Source: Pseudoips prasinana
Lineage: Eukaryota > Arthropoda > Insecta > Lepidoptera > Nolidae
Assembly (NCBI GenBank): GCA_951640165.1
Contig: OX621247.1
Location: forward strand, 30,044,001 to 30,108,000
Direction: 5' to 3'
Length of the DNA stretch: 64,000 nt
Shown here: piece after piece, positions 50,881 through 62,277 of the stretch
Layout of the letters: the number at the start of each line of letters is the position of its first letter
Position numbering within the stretch: position 1 is the first letter of the stretch
Position numbers and translations under genes: made by a program
Notes under the pieces: model-generated
Databases searched by the model: none
The model's input: only the letters and a program-made list of their open reading frames with translations
What the model was told of the DNA's origin: nothing

Positions 50881-51429
50881 AGTTACGTGGTATTTAATAG
50901 TAACTGGCAATTTGTGATCCAAGCCTGTGACGAGTCTGTGAAAATTAGTAATTCCGTGTTTTTAGAAAAAAAAGAGCCAAGTTTGGCCGTTTTTGCACTA
51001 CGTACTAATAATTATCTGACAAAAACATCTATAATAATAAAAAAGTAATAAAACAGCGACTCATTATTAATGCACATGAGGAACTCGGTTTATCTCACAT
51101 TATGCGGAAAGACGGACGGAACAAAAAATACAAAAAACAAAGGATGTTAAATTAATTATTTCTGAGATACTAATAAGTCTCTGTGACTTTGAATTTAATT
51201 AATTTTATCATAATCAGCATTTTTGTGCATACAATGAGCTATTTTCAGTAGAAATATTTGATAAGATGGCCACGGCCACATTATATACTATTGTACCTTT
51301 CAATCTTATAAAATCTACAAATTGCGATTTAGTATTCTTCTATTTTCTCCTTCAAAAATAAACCGATTACATGTTTTGTTTTAGCAACCAAACCAAAACT
51401 GTTACAAACAAATCTGGCCGGTATAGTAA
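50881..51429. other. No recognisable feature
   Basis: AT-rich anonymous DNA. Confidence 0.5.
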
Positions 51430-51530
51430 TAATAATATCCTGGGACACTATTTACACACGGCCATCTAAGCATATCCTAAACTAAGCAAAGCTTGTACTA
51501 TGGAAACCAGATAGTTGATATACTACATAT
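51430..51530 (-). repeat. SINE family B, 3' module
   Basis: AATATCCTGGGACACTATTT, CATCTAAGCATATCCTAAAC, GCTTGTACTATGGAAACCAG. Confidence 0.75.
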
Positions 51531-51633
51531 ATTACTTTTTTTTGTTATTCGTCAGTGTCACTTTTTTAACTAGACTTGTTCATTTTGTTACACTCGTAGC
51601 TTCTCAGAAATAAGTTTATACACAAAAAAAAAA

Positions 51634-51829
51634 TGTGAGTCGTCACGGGACGCCTGGCAGATGTGAAACATCGGCATTATTTTGTAAAAGTAATATGCAG
51701 AAAAGAACATATTGTGATAGGAACTAAATATGTCATAATGATAAAATAAAAAGTCGATTGCGCATGCGCCACGGCATGCGTCGCCACGCCAGAAATCTGT
51801 TTTACGTGCGGCTGTAGATGTTTCACATC
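51634..51829 (+). mobile_element. 196 bp MITE (TGTGAG...GATGTTTCACATC), sister of 62,030
   Basis: TGTGAGTCGTCACGGGACGC, then GATGTGAAACATCG on the left and GATGTTTCACATC on the right (13 bp inverted). The interior contains GCGCATGCGCCACGGCATGC. It sits in A-runs on both sides. The copy at 62,030-62,277 is inverted and ~50 bp longer. Confidence 0.8.
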
Positions 51830-51864
51830 AAAAAGGGTACGGTTGGACTTGGTCAGTTTTTTAT

Positions 51865-52090
51865 ACGATAGCGAGGCATATGAGCAAGTAGGTCACCTGA
51901 TGGTAAGTGGAATGGTAATTGGACATTCGCAACATCAGAGGAGCCGCAAGTACATTACCGGCCTTTAATAAAGGAATAGGTCCGCTTCTTGAATCATACC
52001 ATATCGGATATAGCACCACAGTTAATTGATTCCACAGAGTGGTAAAAAGTTTCTCATGAAACGCACGGTGGTTGACGACCATTCATCCAG
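51865..52090 (-). repeat. GTAGGTCACCTGATGGTAAG repeat
   Basis: GAGCAAGTAGGTCACCTGAT, ACATCAGAGGAGCCGCAAGT and ACATTACCGGCCTTTAATAA match the repeat at 25,310 in decayed form; ACGCACGGTGGTTGACGACC is its continuation, also recognisable at 8960 (CGTCTGCCACCGTGCGTTTC, inverse). Confidence 0.65.
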
Positions 52091-52849
52091 GTGGTAAGGA
52101 TGAAATTTCCACTTTGGGGGTCTGTGGCAAAATGTGGCAGCAGGTATAAGCTCGAACAATCTGAACACTGTCAGTGATAAATGCGGAAGGATAATGGATA
52201 CACAGAGACGTCACGTCTCTCCGCAGTGCAAGAGGATCAAGACAAGCTCTCTTTATGTTTCAAGAGATACTTTACTTACTACTGGACAAAATTACTGAAT
52301 TTTAAGAATAGACCTTCTTAAAATGCAGGTAGGAAAATGTGAGAAAAGTTTTTATAAGACAACATTCCTAGGATATGTCTTTGGAGTTTTTTCTATACAC
52401 TTGGCTGATATTTTTGTTAATTTTGATCAATTATCTTTCGGAAGATGGGATTTAGTCCCAATTTAGTCCCCACTCAAAAAAACTGATAAAACCATGCGAC
52501 TATCTGAAATTCGGCCTATTCTTTTACCCGTTTATATTGATACTAAGTCATCTCGGAAGAAATATAACTTATTTAGCTGACGTTTCTGTTCATATTAACC
52601 TTGACATACAATTTAATGATGCGTTCAGATGCGATGTTTAAAAAAAATCAATTCTTTTACGGTAATTGAAAATAAACTTTATGCACGGTTCTTAGGAATT
52701 TTGTTATAGCATGTCATTAAGAGATAAAACCGGTTAAGTTTAAAAGTTACGCAATAATACGTTTGTTTCTGAATGAATCGGCGATTGAATAAATATTCTA
52801 GTTTAAAACAATTTTTTTCCTCCTATAATTGCTGTGTAGCTAACTTTAT
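52091..52849. other. No recognisable feature
   Basis: Anonymous AT-rich DNA. Confidence 0.5.
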
Positions 52850-53002
52850 AGAATATCTTCAACCTAATTCATCCCGTGAGGTGCGCAGGAGTCGACCCGA
52901 GGGTATATTTCCCAGAGAACGGGCAGCAGTGTATCTTTAAGTCTATGGCCTCATACTGCGATCGACAGCCCGTCTGCCAAGCGAGACGATTATGGAATAT
53001 CC
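52850..53002 (+). repeat. RTE-type LINE tail repeat, degenerate
   Basis: TTCATCCCGTGAGGTGCGCA, GAGAACGGGCAGCAGTGTAT, GCGATCGACAGCCCGTCTGC. Confidence 0.7.
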
Positions 53003-53365
53003 TCTGATATGGCTCAACAACTGTTATCTAATACTACGACCGGGATTGATAGCTTTACGGGCCACCAAGAGCACAGAGACGCTCTGATTTAGGCGGTCAC
53101 CCATCTAGGGAGGCGCTCATAGACAGATGCTCTCACCGGTCCGTAATTGATTAGCGAAGTCAAGCGACTAGGCTCACGGTCAGTCCATAGATAGGTGACC
53201 GCCGAAATGGTTTAATTTATGAGCGTCTCCGTGCTTCGGAGGGCACTTTAAGCTGTCGGTCCCGGTTGTAGTCATTAGGCAACAGTCATTAAGCCATGTC
53301 AGAGGCCTACTGGGCGGCTTTAACAACTATGGCACTAAGGTAACCACTGCCCATACGATAAGTAA
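53003..53365. repeat. Head-to-head pair of 5S-like SINEs
   Basis: 53,003-53,097 is a minus-strand copy (GATATGGCTCAACAACTGTT to GGCGGTCACCCATCTA). 53,100-53,365 is a plus-strand copy with GTCCGTAATTGATTAGCGAAG, GGTCAGTCCATAGATAGGTGACC split by my 20-base limit as GGTCAGTCCATAG / ATAGGTGACC, and GTGCTTCGGAGGGCACTTTA. Confidence 0.7.
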
Positions 53366-53714
53366 GTTGCCTAACCTCGAGGACCAGCAAGAGTACTACT
53401 ATTAAGAGTAAGAGTATATAAGCGGCTCACTATTCCGTATAAAGTTGTATTATTAACGTTTTATGGGCCTCACAAAATTTAGGTAAACTGTAACCAAATA
53501 TGAAGTTAATTGACACAAGTGAATTTGGATTAGCAACATTCAAATTATGTTTATTCATATGTAGATATGGTTCTAATATGAAATTCCAGCATTTTACGGC
53601 GTTCGATATAAAGTATTGTGCTAATAAGCAAATTTAGCAACACGTTTCCATTGTTAATATAGATATTTTTATACTTTAAATCATTTGCGTAGGACATGAA
53701 AACGTCATAGATTA
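53366..53714. other. No recognisable feature
   Basis: Anonymous AT-rich DNA. Confidence 0.5.
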
Positions 53715-53904
53715 TCAGCCGGAAGCCGAAAGCCGGCCACTGCTAGACAAAGGCCTCCCCAAATACCTCCACAGTTTTTTTTACCATGTGGCTGATGGCA
53801 TAGAATAGCGCCCCCCCCCCCCCTCCTCATCCCGTGGGGAGCGTAGAAGTTGTCTCGAGAGAATATCTACCAGAGATAGGCAGCAGCGTCTCTCTGTGCA
53901 ATAT
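53715..53904. repeat. RTE tail pieces in both orientations, with a C-run
   Basis: GCCACTGCTAGACAAAGGCC (minus) is followed by a plus-oriented tail (CCTCATCCCGTGGGGAGCGT, AGAGATAGGCAGCAGCG). A run of about 14 C lies at 53,808-53,823. Confidence 0.65.
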
Positions 53905-54185
53905 AACTTTATTTGATATACACAATGATATTGTAATTAGGAAGAGTCGCAAAATTCATAAATTATGTGTACCGTCACAGAGAATTTCACTTTTCTCTAA
54001 TAATGTTTTTGTACGGCAATTCGTGTTCATAATAAATTACCTGATGTATTCAAAACACTAAATCCCTGGACATTTAAAAACAAACTATTTAATTTTCTAT
54101 TATATAAATGTTTTAATTCAGTTGACGACTTGTTAAAGGAAAAATTCGATGCTACATTTAAATTAGACCATAATCCTATGTAAAA
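53905..54185 (+). pseudogene. LINE ORF2 C-terminus, frameshifted
   Basis: KIHKLCVPSQRISLFSNNVF precedes a one-base frame change near 54,015. The text then continues as IRVHNKLPDVFKTLNPWTFK, NKLFNFLLYKCFNSVDDLL. The pattern VxNKLPxxxK...FKxKLxxFLLxxxFxSVDD is the same C-terminal signature as at 16,700-16,993, from a related jockey/CR1-like LINE. No tail is recognised. Confidence 0.75.
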
Positions 54186-54234
54186 CTCAAAATCTGTGCC
54201 CAAAATGTGTTTTAATAATTGACAAGATCATCAT

Positions 54235-54400
54235 CAGCGTGATATTATCCACTGCTGGACATAAGCAAACCAAAAGTTTCTATAAAATTTGGAGGGATTT
54301 CCCGTAGTCACCGCGCTTCGCAGGCGCATTGGTGACTGCAGTTAGATGGTAGTTAGTACACAGATGGGCTCTGCTGCCCGACTACCTGGTGTATTTTTTT
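54235..54400 (-). repeat. RTE-type LINE tail variant
   Basis: ATCAGCGTGATATTATCCAC, CTGCTGGACATAAGCAA, CCCGTAGTCACCGCGCTTCG and ACACAGATGGGCTCTGCTGCC. Confidence 0.65.
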
Positions 54401-54404
54401 TTAT

Positions 54405-54960
54405 ATAAGAGGTCGACAAACGAGAAAGTGGGTCACCTGATGGTAAGTGCTCACTGCCGCTCATGGACACTCGCAACACCAGAGGAGTCGCGGGTGCGTT
54501 GCCGGCCTTTACGAGTCAGCAAACACCGACGGTAGCCGGTCACCGTAGCCTAGTTGGTAGTGCTCCTGCCTACGAAGCTGGTGGTCCTGGGTTCGAATCC
54601 CGGTAAGTGCAAATATTTGTGTGATGAGCACGAATATTTGTTTCTGAGTCATGGATGTTTTCTATGTATTTAAGTATTTATCTATTTATATAAGTATGTA
54701 TATCGTCGCCTGGTACCCATAGTACAAGCTTTGCTTAGTTTGGGGCTAGGATGATCTGTGTGCCATTGTCCTGAGATATTATTATTATTATTAAACAAGT
54801 GTTGCTGACCCTTCCCCCCACCCCAATAAGCTCTGGCGATCTTACTCACAAGCAGAAACACATCATTAAAGTTATTAATGTTATTATTAAGGAATGTCTT
54901 CTGTAAGATGGAGGTACTTCCCCAGTCGGGCTGCTCTTTGAGCAAATGAACGCTGTGCCC
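54405..54960 (-). repeat. GTGGGTCACCTGATGGTAAG repeat split by SINE A
   Basis: The halves 54,405-54,525 and 54,797-54,960 join to the uninterrupted sequence seen at 25,310-25,600, including GTTGCTGACCCTTCCCCCCA and GGAATGTCTTCTGTAAGATG. Confidence 0.85.
54527..54797 (+). repeat. SINE family A with target duplication
   Basis: Head GGTCACCGTAGCCTAGTTGG, B-box GGTTCGAATCCCGG, shared module, (ATT)n tail. AAACA lies on both sides (54,520-54,526 region and 54,793-54,797), and the empty site is known from 25,410-25,430, so both insertion boundaries are clear. Confidence 0.88.
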
Positions 54961-55642
54961 TACCTCTCTTAAAATTATTCCTTAGTTGTTGTTGTTAAGT
55001 TGTCTTTTAAGACACCAACGTGTAAAACTCAGAAGGGAATGGCTCGAAATCAAACATAATCAGTACCATAACCACATAATTTATTACACATTATCTTCAG
55101 TTTATATCATTAAATCATAAAGAGCTACTTACGTTAGCTACTCGCTCGACGGACGATGACCGATTGCCTTCACATCTACCTGACGCTGTCAATTCAAGTT
55201 TGACACTGACGTTTGACAACTGTTGCACTCGGATTAAGTAATATTCGATGAATAATCGATTATTAGTTATGAGGTGGCGATTTATATTAGATTATTATTT
55301 ACGTGTTGAGTAATGCGTGTTACAAACGGGACGTTATGGGGTGGCCCTGTTATTCTTTCTCGGCCGGAAACCATACGGCAAACAGTGCGGCTTAATAGTC
55401 TCAGTGTTTCGTTTATTGTAAATATCAAATATTCAACAACCTACTGACCTACTCACAAAATCAGCGTAAACTCACTCCAGTTAGTGCAAGTCGTTAAGAT
55501 CAGTGAACAAGGGGGACAAATCTTTATCGTAATCTTGCTTATACACCGGAACATGTTAATGCTTTTATAATAGAACCGTTACGAAGGAACGATGTTTACA
55601 AAAGAATTGAAAGATCGCCATGAACTTAGCAGAAAAAAATAT
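54961..55642. other. No recognisable gene
   Basis: GTGGCCCTGTTATTCTTTCT with CGGCCGGAAACCATACGGCA (55,340) is the same repeat text as 2655-2685. The rest is anonymous. Confidence 0.45.
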
Positions 55643-55815
55643 AATCACACTAAAATTTTAAAGGCGAAAGTTTGTGAGTTGTTATTACTTCTTCACGCAA
55701 AAACTACCGAACGGATTTTTATGAAACTTTGTAGTAATATAGTTTATATATCCGAATAACACATAAGCTGTAATTTATAAAGTTTAACGCGGGTAAAAGC
55801 GCAGGGCACGGCTAG
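55643..55815 (+). mobile_element. Lep1-type Helitron
   Basis: TCACACTAAAATTTTAAAGG start, AACTACCGAACGGATTTTTA, and AAAGCGCAGGGCACGGCTAGT end. 173 bp. Confidence 0.8.
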
Positions 55816-55869
55816 TACTGATATAATATGAAAGAAGTGCTCCCCTGTTCTTTCCAATCTTAGCCCATC

Positions 55870-56095
55870 CTTTACTATCATCATCATATCAGACAAAAGA
55901 CGTCCACTGCTTGACAAAGGCACCCTCAAAAACCTCTCCATCATTTAAGGGCGTTTTGCCATAATCGCCACGCATGGCAGATGGGTTGGCGCTGCTCTTT
56001 CTCTGGTATATGTTCCCTGGTCCCTACTTCTACGTCCCTTCACAGGATGAGATGAGGAGGTAACATTCTATGCCGTATGCCACACAGCACTGCAT
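55870..56095 (-). repeat. RTE-type LINE tail repeat
   Basis: ATCATCATATCAGACAAAAG, ACGTCCACTGCTTGACAAAG, GCCATAATCGCCACGCATGG and ACAGGATGAGATGAGGAGGT, minus orientation. Confidence 0.8.
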
Positions 56096-56124
56096 GCTCT
56101 ACTGTTATACACTATATAATAATA

Positions 56125-56492
56125 ATGTCCTCCTAGCCGAATTTCGGCCACGGCGGCCAGTCTCAATAGAGATTAGCCATCTGCGCGGGACATATTATAG
56201 TGCTCAAGTGTGTGCGTAAACACAGGATCACTTTCTATTCCATCACTCTCATGATCCGATGGGACGCCTAGCGACACGACCGGAAAGAGGTCAGGTACAG
56301 GACCGACGGCTTTACGTGCTCTACCCGAGGCACGGGGTATAATACCGCCACCTCCCAGACTTCGGGCTTACGCTGAGAAATTTTTCTTTTTACGGAAAAG
56401 TCGCAAAATCACTTTTGGCCCGACCCGGGATTTGAACCCAGGACCTCATTCTCTGCGGGTGAACACGCTACCGCTAGACCAACGAGGCAGTC
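56125..56492 (-). repeat. SINE family E (best minus copy)
   Basis: Head on the minus strand: TGCCTCGTTGGTCTAGCGGT, B-box GGTTCAAATCCCGGGTCGGG. Body through GCCGCCGTGGCCGAAATTCG to the (ATT)-type end near 56,125. About 365 bp, the full length for this family here. Confidence 0.85.
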
Positions 56493-57349
56493 ACACAGTA
56501 CTATATTAATGTTTATGTAGCAAGCCTATATTTATATGCTATTTTTGTTTTCTCACTGGTACATTGACAAATTCCCGGTCCAACAATTTATGATGGTTGA
56601 TAGTAGCGAGGTGACAACCTTAACCACTACGCCACACGTACAGTCAAAATTAAACCGATTAAGAAAAATCATTTTTTAAACAAAGTAGAAATTGCGTCAC
56701 CTTTATACAACATGTAACGTAATTAACGCACACCCTCAGACACCCCAATTATAATATTATGTTGTAATCATAATACATACACTGAAGTTTTAATTTAACA
56801 TGTATATGCATTGTTATCTACAAAATTAATTTCTTGGAATAAAGTTTATTTTTCTTTATTTTGTATTTAATGATGGAATTTGTATGAATACAAAAAAAAA
56901 CTGCAATTTTAAAAGTCTTATTATTTGACTAACGGTCCATTTCAATTTATTTTGACTATATAGGGTTAATATGACAATAATTTCCGTAGTTTTAATTATT
57001 TTGGAAAAAAATTACCTATATTAAAAATGATATAAATCAATTCACTAAACGATTCTGAACAAACAATTTTCAGGATGTGCGTTAATTAAGTTACATGTTG
57101 TATACAGTCGAATAGAAAACCTGCTAGTTGAAGTCGTATGATAAGAACTTCAAATTTGCAAACTTGCTAATGGAAAACGAAATAATAAAAGAAGGCGCAT
57201 TGAGGTCGAGGTCAAAGAAGTAAATCAGGGAAAGTTATTATCACTTTCAAATATCGTCACCTTTTTGGTATCGTTTGTTATGATTCATAGTTAAGGCCGT
57301 TCCAACAGCGCGAAAACATCTCGCTCCCACTTTGATTTAATTTTATTAT
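56493..57349. other. Anonymous, with a SINE D head fragment at 56,595-56,650
   Basis: AGCGAGGTGACAACCTTAAC and CACTACGCCACACGTACAGT are a reversed SINE D head. The remaining 700 bp are AT-rich and featureless. Confidence 0.5.
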
Positions 57350-57570
57350 TTGGAATACTGCACAATTCCATCTGATCTCAAACTATATATGACAGGGCCT
57401 ACTCGTACTACGTTCTACTCGTTCTACTTGTTCTACTCGTATGGCAATTATACAACTAATAAATACATACGTGTTATAAATACATAATCGTGATCACACA
57501 AAGGTATGTCCTGGCTGGGAATCGAACCCACAAGCTCTGGCGTAGCAGTCAGGGCACTAAACACTAATTA
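57350..57570 (-). repeat. SINE family C, decayed
   Basis: CCATCTGATCTCAAACTATA belongs to the shared module. CTGGGAATCGAACCCACAAG and CTCTGGCGTAGCAGTCAGGG are the reversed head. Confidence 0.7.
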
Positions 57571-57579
57571 TTTAAATAT

Positions 57580-57690
57580 CATCATCATCCTATCTGCCGA
57601 AAGACGTCCAATGCTGAACAAAGGCCTTCCCAATCAAAAGTCTCGCGTTATCTGCATCCAGCGGTTTCCAGCGATCCTCACAAGATCATC
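57580..57690 (-). repeat. RTE ORF2 end and tail
   Basis: ATCATCATCCTATCTGCCGA, ACGTCCAATGCTGAACAAAG and TTTCCAGCGATCCTCACAAG correspond to the last codons and tail of RTE. Confidence 0.75.
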
Positions 57691-57699
57691 GGCCAGTCA

Positions 57700-57830
57700 T
57701 TACTTACTTTCTTATCGTGGGGGCAATGGTTACCCTAGTGTCCTATTTGTTCAGGCGGTCCAGTATGCCTCTGACATAGCTTAACTAGCGGTTTCTAGTG
57801 ATTTCAACTGGGACCGTCAGAACAAATGAA
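57700..57830 (-). repeat. 5S-like SINE 3' part
   Basis: GGGCAATGGTTACCCTAGTG, CAGTATGCCTCTGACATAGC and ACTGGGACCGTCAG align with the reversed 3' part of the family. Confidence 0.6.
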
Positions 57831-59404
57831 ATATCGCACACCGGATGCTATAACGTCATAACTGCTATAATTGGTCTAATGAGTTTATGATCACCAATTA
57901 TGTAAAACATGGTGCAGCAATATCATAAGTGTAACTCTTAACATAACCCACTTAGGGTGCTAATGTCTTATTGGTTTTGGCGGATTTTGTAAACGATAGT
58001 GCGAGGACGTTCTAATTAATTTGTTGACCCCCCCCCACCATTTTTATTTCTGAAACAACCTACATTCTAACATATAGACTATGAACAATATTTTGGACAC
58101 CAATATATTATAGGATTATTAATACATTTTACTTGAATACAAAAGCATCTCATGAAAAAACGTAATTTGTTACTTATGACTTTGTCGCACTGGGTGTACG
58201 ATATATTGATCATCTTCTCAATTCATGTCCTGTTTACGAAGTTTAAGTCGAACTTTGATTATAATATTTATTGCTACATACGGTTTTTATAGTTTTTTTT
58301 TATTGTCTATTAATTACGTATGTGTTTATTTTTAAACACGGGTCTGATCCGTGCCAGTCTCCGGTTTGCATCCGATACATTTAGCATGTTTTCGTTTATG
58401 TACATATTAGGTATGGTTTGTGGTTTCTATATATCAGACTACACATTCACGTCAATACGTTACGTATTTTCCTTCTAGAGTACATAATGTCGCTGTGATA
58501 AGTAAGTAAATAGTTTTCGCGAAATCTCAGCTCGGGCAATAATGCTACCTATTTCTTTTTTTTCGCGTTCATATTTAGGTGACTTTTACTGTTAGTTCTA
58601 CTGAACGATATAAACGAGAGGTCTGAAGCCGTCTTGCAAACTAAAATTACATATTAAGTGACCTGCGCCAGAGGCTTTTGTTTTCCATCTTTACTTAGGG
58701 CGGTGACTGCCTTGGAGATGAATTAAACTGTCGGGTTTTAAAAACTGTTGCTCTTCTATTCGACACGAAGACGCGGACCGCTTGTCCGATTAAGGATCGG
58801 AGCGGACAACGCAGGGAACTTATACCAAACAAGTTATACGATTAGAAGAGACAGATTTACCGAAATTATAAGTGAAAAATGTTTTAAGATAACTTCAATT
58901 GGAATGAATTTACTAGCAAAGTTTGGTCGCGGAGCAGTAAAAAATTCGTACACCGACCTCTTTACCAAATGACAGAAGTCATAAGCATGTTTGTATTATG
59001 TTTGGAATCCCTTAAGTCAGCGGTCACTTTATCCATGCGAGCGTGACGCTGTATATTTCCGCAGAAGCGACAGACACATGTAACAACAGGTTAATGTACA
59101 AAATTCTTTCTGCTCCGAGATCGCAATTTGATATTTTTTTTTGTTCAAAATCCTACAAAATGACTTTTATTTATATTGAATTTATTAAATTCGGGTGTCG
59201 TTAAAAATTTACAAGTTTGGGAGTCAACTACGACGCGGGTAATGTTAAACGGTAGACACATTTAATTGAGATAGAGCAAAGCATTCTTTTGCTCAATAAG
59301 TAGTTCGACTGGAGAAGTGCGGAATACGTATACATTTTCGATTTTTAACGAATATAAATAAGCAACAGAACAATAGTATTTCGAACTTATATTGTATACA
59401 ACGG
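57831..59404. other. No recognisable feature
   Basis: 1.6 kb without an identifiable repeat. A 74-codon plus frame (58,748-58,972) has no motif I know. This is the longest stretch in which an undetected exon or regulatory sequence could lie. Confidence 0.45.
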
Positions 59405-60872
59405 GCTGATTGGAGTGGTTGGTAAATGCTTTCCTTTCACGCCGCAGTTCGATTTGTGTGCATGAACATGTCTGTTTGTCCTGAGTCTGGGTGTAAATAT
59501 CTATATAAGTATGAACATATCGCTGGCCCCGGGCAATAAAGCGGTAATTTCAAAAATCGTTTTTTACAGGAGAAATAAAAGAAGCTAATTTGTTTATAGT
59601 GCAGCGTACAGTGATCCAAAACAGGCGTTCAAAATGTCAAATGAAAGCTAATTTTTTACCAATTATACCTTATAAAAATAATTGTAATGGTATAAATATT
59701 TAATGAAATAATTGAAAAAATGTATAATACAAATTATAGACGATATTGTCTTAATTGCAACATCATTAATGACTTTATAAACACATCGACCACTGACATT
59801 CAGGACTGTAAGAATATAATACGACGTATTTTCCACTTTAAATCTCGAGCGTACCAGCCGATTACCACCTTCTTCAGGGAAATTTTATAGCCAAAGCTTA
59901 GCTGTATCGTCTACTAACCGTTATTTTAGAATCCTATCAATGAATCATATTTCTATGTAACTATTGTAACAGACTGACCTTGTAATGTGATTTATTTTTA
60001 TTTTTAATCGTTTTAGACGGTGTTTTATGAAATTAATAGTTTTTTTCAGTCTTACTACTACCCTATATTTTGTTTAATTAAATTTTAAAGGATAATGACT
60101 TTCTTTAAAAACCCTTTCAAATCACATGTTTTTATTGAATATTAAATTTTGGAAATATCACAAAAACACTTAAAAATAATATTGTACCTTAATTTGAATA
60201 AAATCACATAACTTTAATTAGCTGATAAACTTTGGAAACAAATATAAAATGGACAAAACCTTAAAAAGAAAATAAAAATATTATGTTACTTTAATTTGAA
60301 TCTTCGCTTTCAATATCGACTTCTTCTTCAGAGTTCCCAACACAATGCAAATTATTATAAATTGTATGATAATGTTTCGGGATTGCTTCAGTTTTGCAGA
60401 GACTCATCAAATCATCGTAAAGTGGTTTTGGTAAGGCGATTGGTTCTCTGTATAGTTTTCTTAGTTCATCTCCTGAAACATCAGTCACTGGCGTCTTTTT
60501 GGGTCTTCCTCTTGAAGATTGAAATGTATTCATCATCAAAGTTATACTTTAAATATATAACATCCGGGTGCGTTCAAGTAATTTTGATTTCGTGAATCTT
60601 TATCCACATAACTTTTTCATTACTTTGTTCTGCTTGCAACCAGTGTTTTATGTCCATTATCTCCTTTAAATCAAAGAAATTATGTTGTTCCATTTCCTTA
60701 AGATGAAATTTTTCACCATTGATCATGGCATTCATAATTACACCATACATTTAATCAGGAGTATAAACCGTGTGGTTTTTTTTGCGCGTCTCCTTTAGAC
60801 TGGCTATGGCCAGTTTCAAAGTACCTATGTATTATGTTAACTCCATACTTTTTGGACAAGTATAAATATTTT

Positions 60873-61130
60873 GACGGTCACCTTAGCCTAGTTGGTAGTG
60901 CTCCTGCCTACGAAGCTGGTGGTCCTGGGTTTGAATCCCGGTAAGTGCAAATATTTGTGTGATGAGCACGAATATTTGTTTCTGAGTCATGGATGTTTTT
61001 CTATGTATATAAGTATTTATCTATCTATATAAGTATGTATATCGTCACCTGGTACCCATAGTACAAGCTTTGCTTAGTTTGGGGCTAGGATGATCTGTGT
61101 GACATCGTCCCGATATATTATTATTATTAT
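60873..61130 (+). repeat. SINE family A inside the transposase gene
   Basis: GACGGTCACCTTAGCCTAGT head, GGTTTGAATCCCGG B-box, shared module, (ATT)n tail. It separates the second Asp motif from the GHS motif of the transposase. Confidence 0.92.
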
Positions 61131-62029
61131 ATTAAAGAGCAAAGATAATCCTATTTTTATTCTGCCCAGCACAAACATCAGAATAAAATATAAAATTCTT
61201 AATACCACGTTGGCTTTCAGTTTCAATAAAATTTAGGATGATGCCGATTTCATTTGTACCCCTTTTGGGCATTTTATAGTGCCAAAGATAGCAGTAACCT
61301 CGTCCACTTAATGAGTTATAAATCGTAAAGTTATATATAGGATACTTTCGCTTGTAATGAAAGATCCTACCTCTGATTGAGGAATCGTCAGAACTTTTTC
61401 CAGATCATAAATAGCGACGACAGTAGTTGTAGAATCGACTTCTATTTTATCTTTATTTTTGAGTTCACGAACACATTCCTTGTTTCTAATGTGCTTTGTG
61501 TAAACTTCTTGGAGTTGGTCTTTCCGTTCACCATCAGCTTGACGATACAATGTACATTGGCCGCACATATCTTTTTTAGGTTTGTGAAAAGAATAATTGA
61601 ATTTTGTATTAAACACCGTTTCATACTGTCGTTTTGTGGCCATCTTTACATCATTTGGATAATTTGCACTCTTAAACCATCCATCAGAATATAGCCTGTA
61701 CATTTTGTAAATGTTCAGTGTTTCTTCTAAGTATAACTTCTTAGTATCTTTTCGGACATAATGTGATTCTTTAACTGGAAATTGTTTTATATGTGCAATA
61801 ACACTTTGCTCTGTTGAAACGGTAATTTTCCTTGGTCTATTTTCATGCTGACCTCTGTTATCTTTGACTTCTTTAGATTTCCTTTTCTTTATTGCTGTGT
61901 TAACTGTTTTTACGCGAATGTTAAGGGTATTCAAAAAAAATTGCAAACGTCAATTGATTCAATTCCATTTATCTTGAAAAAATAGCTTATAGTTTGTGTC
62001 CTGTTTTTTGTTCTTACTAGTTGCATTTT

Positions 62030-62277
62030 GATGTGAAACATCTATAGCCGCACGTAAAACAGATTTCTGGCGTGGCGACGCATGCCGTGGCGACGCGTTG
62101 CCATGCTATACGATAGTAGTGTGTACGGTGTGGCGACGCGTCGCCATGCGCAATCGACTTTTTATTTTATCATTATGACATATTTAGTTCCTATCACAAT
62201 ATGTTCTTTTCTGCATATTACTTTTACAAAATAATGTCGATGTTTCACATTTGCCAGGCGTCCCGTGACGGCTCACA
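62030..62277 (-). mobile_element. 248 bp MITE inside the transposase gene
   Basis: GATGTGAAACATC (plus strand left) to GTCACGGGACGCCTGGC-type right end; inverse of 51,634-51,829 with ~50 bp extra made of GGCGACGCGTCGCCATGCG repeats. The transposase text runs up to AAGATATAAAAAAAATG on one side and continues from AAAATGCAACTAG on the other, showing the exact insertion point and a short A-rich duplication. Confidence 0.85.

Noticed and set aside
58748..58972. 74-codon frame in the longest repeat-free stretch
   Set aside because: No motif, splice context or codon evidence that I could support; noted only as the place to look for a missed exon.
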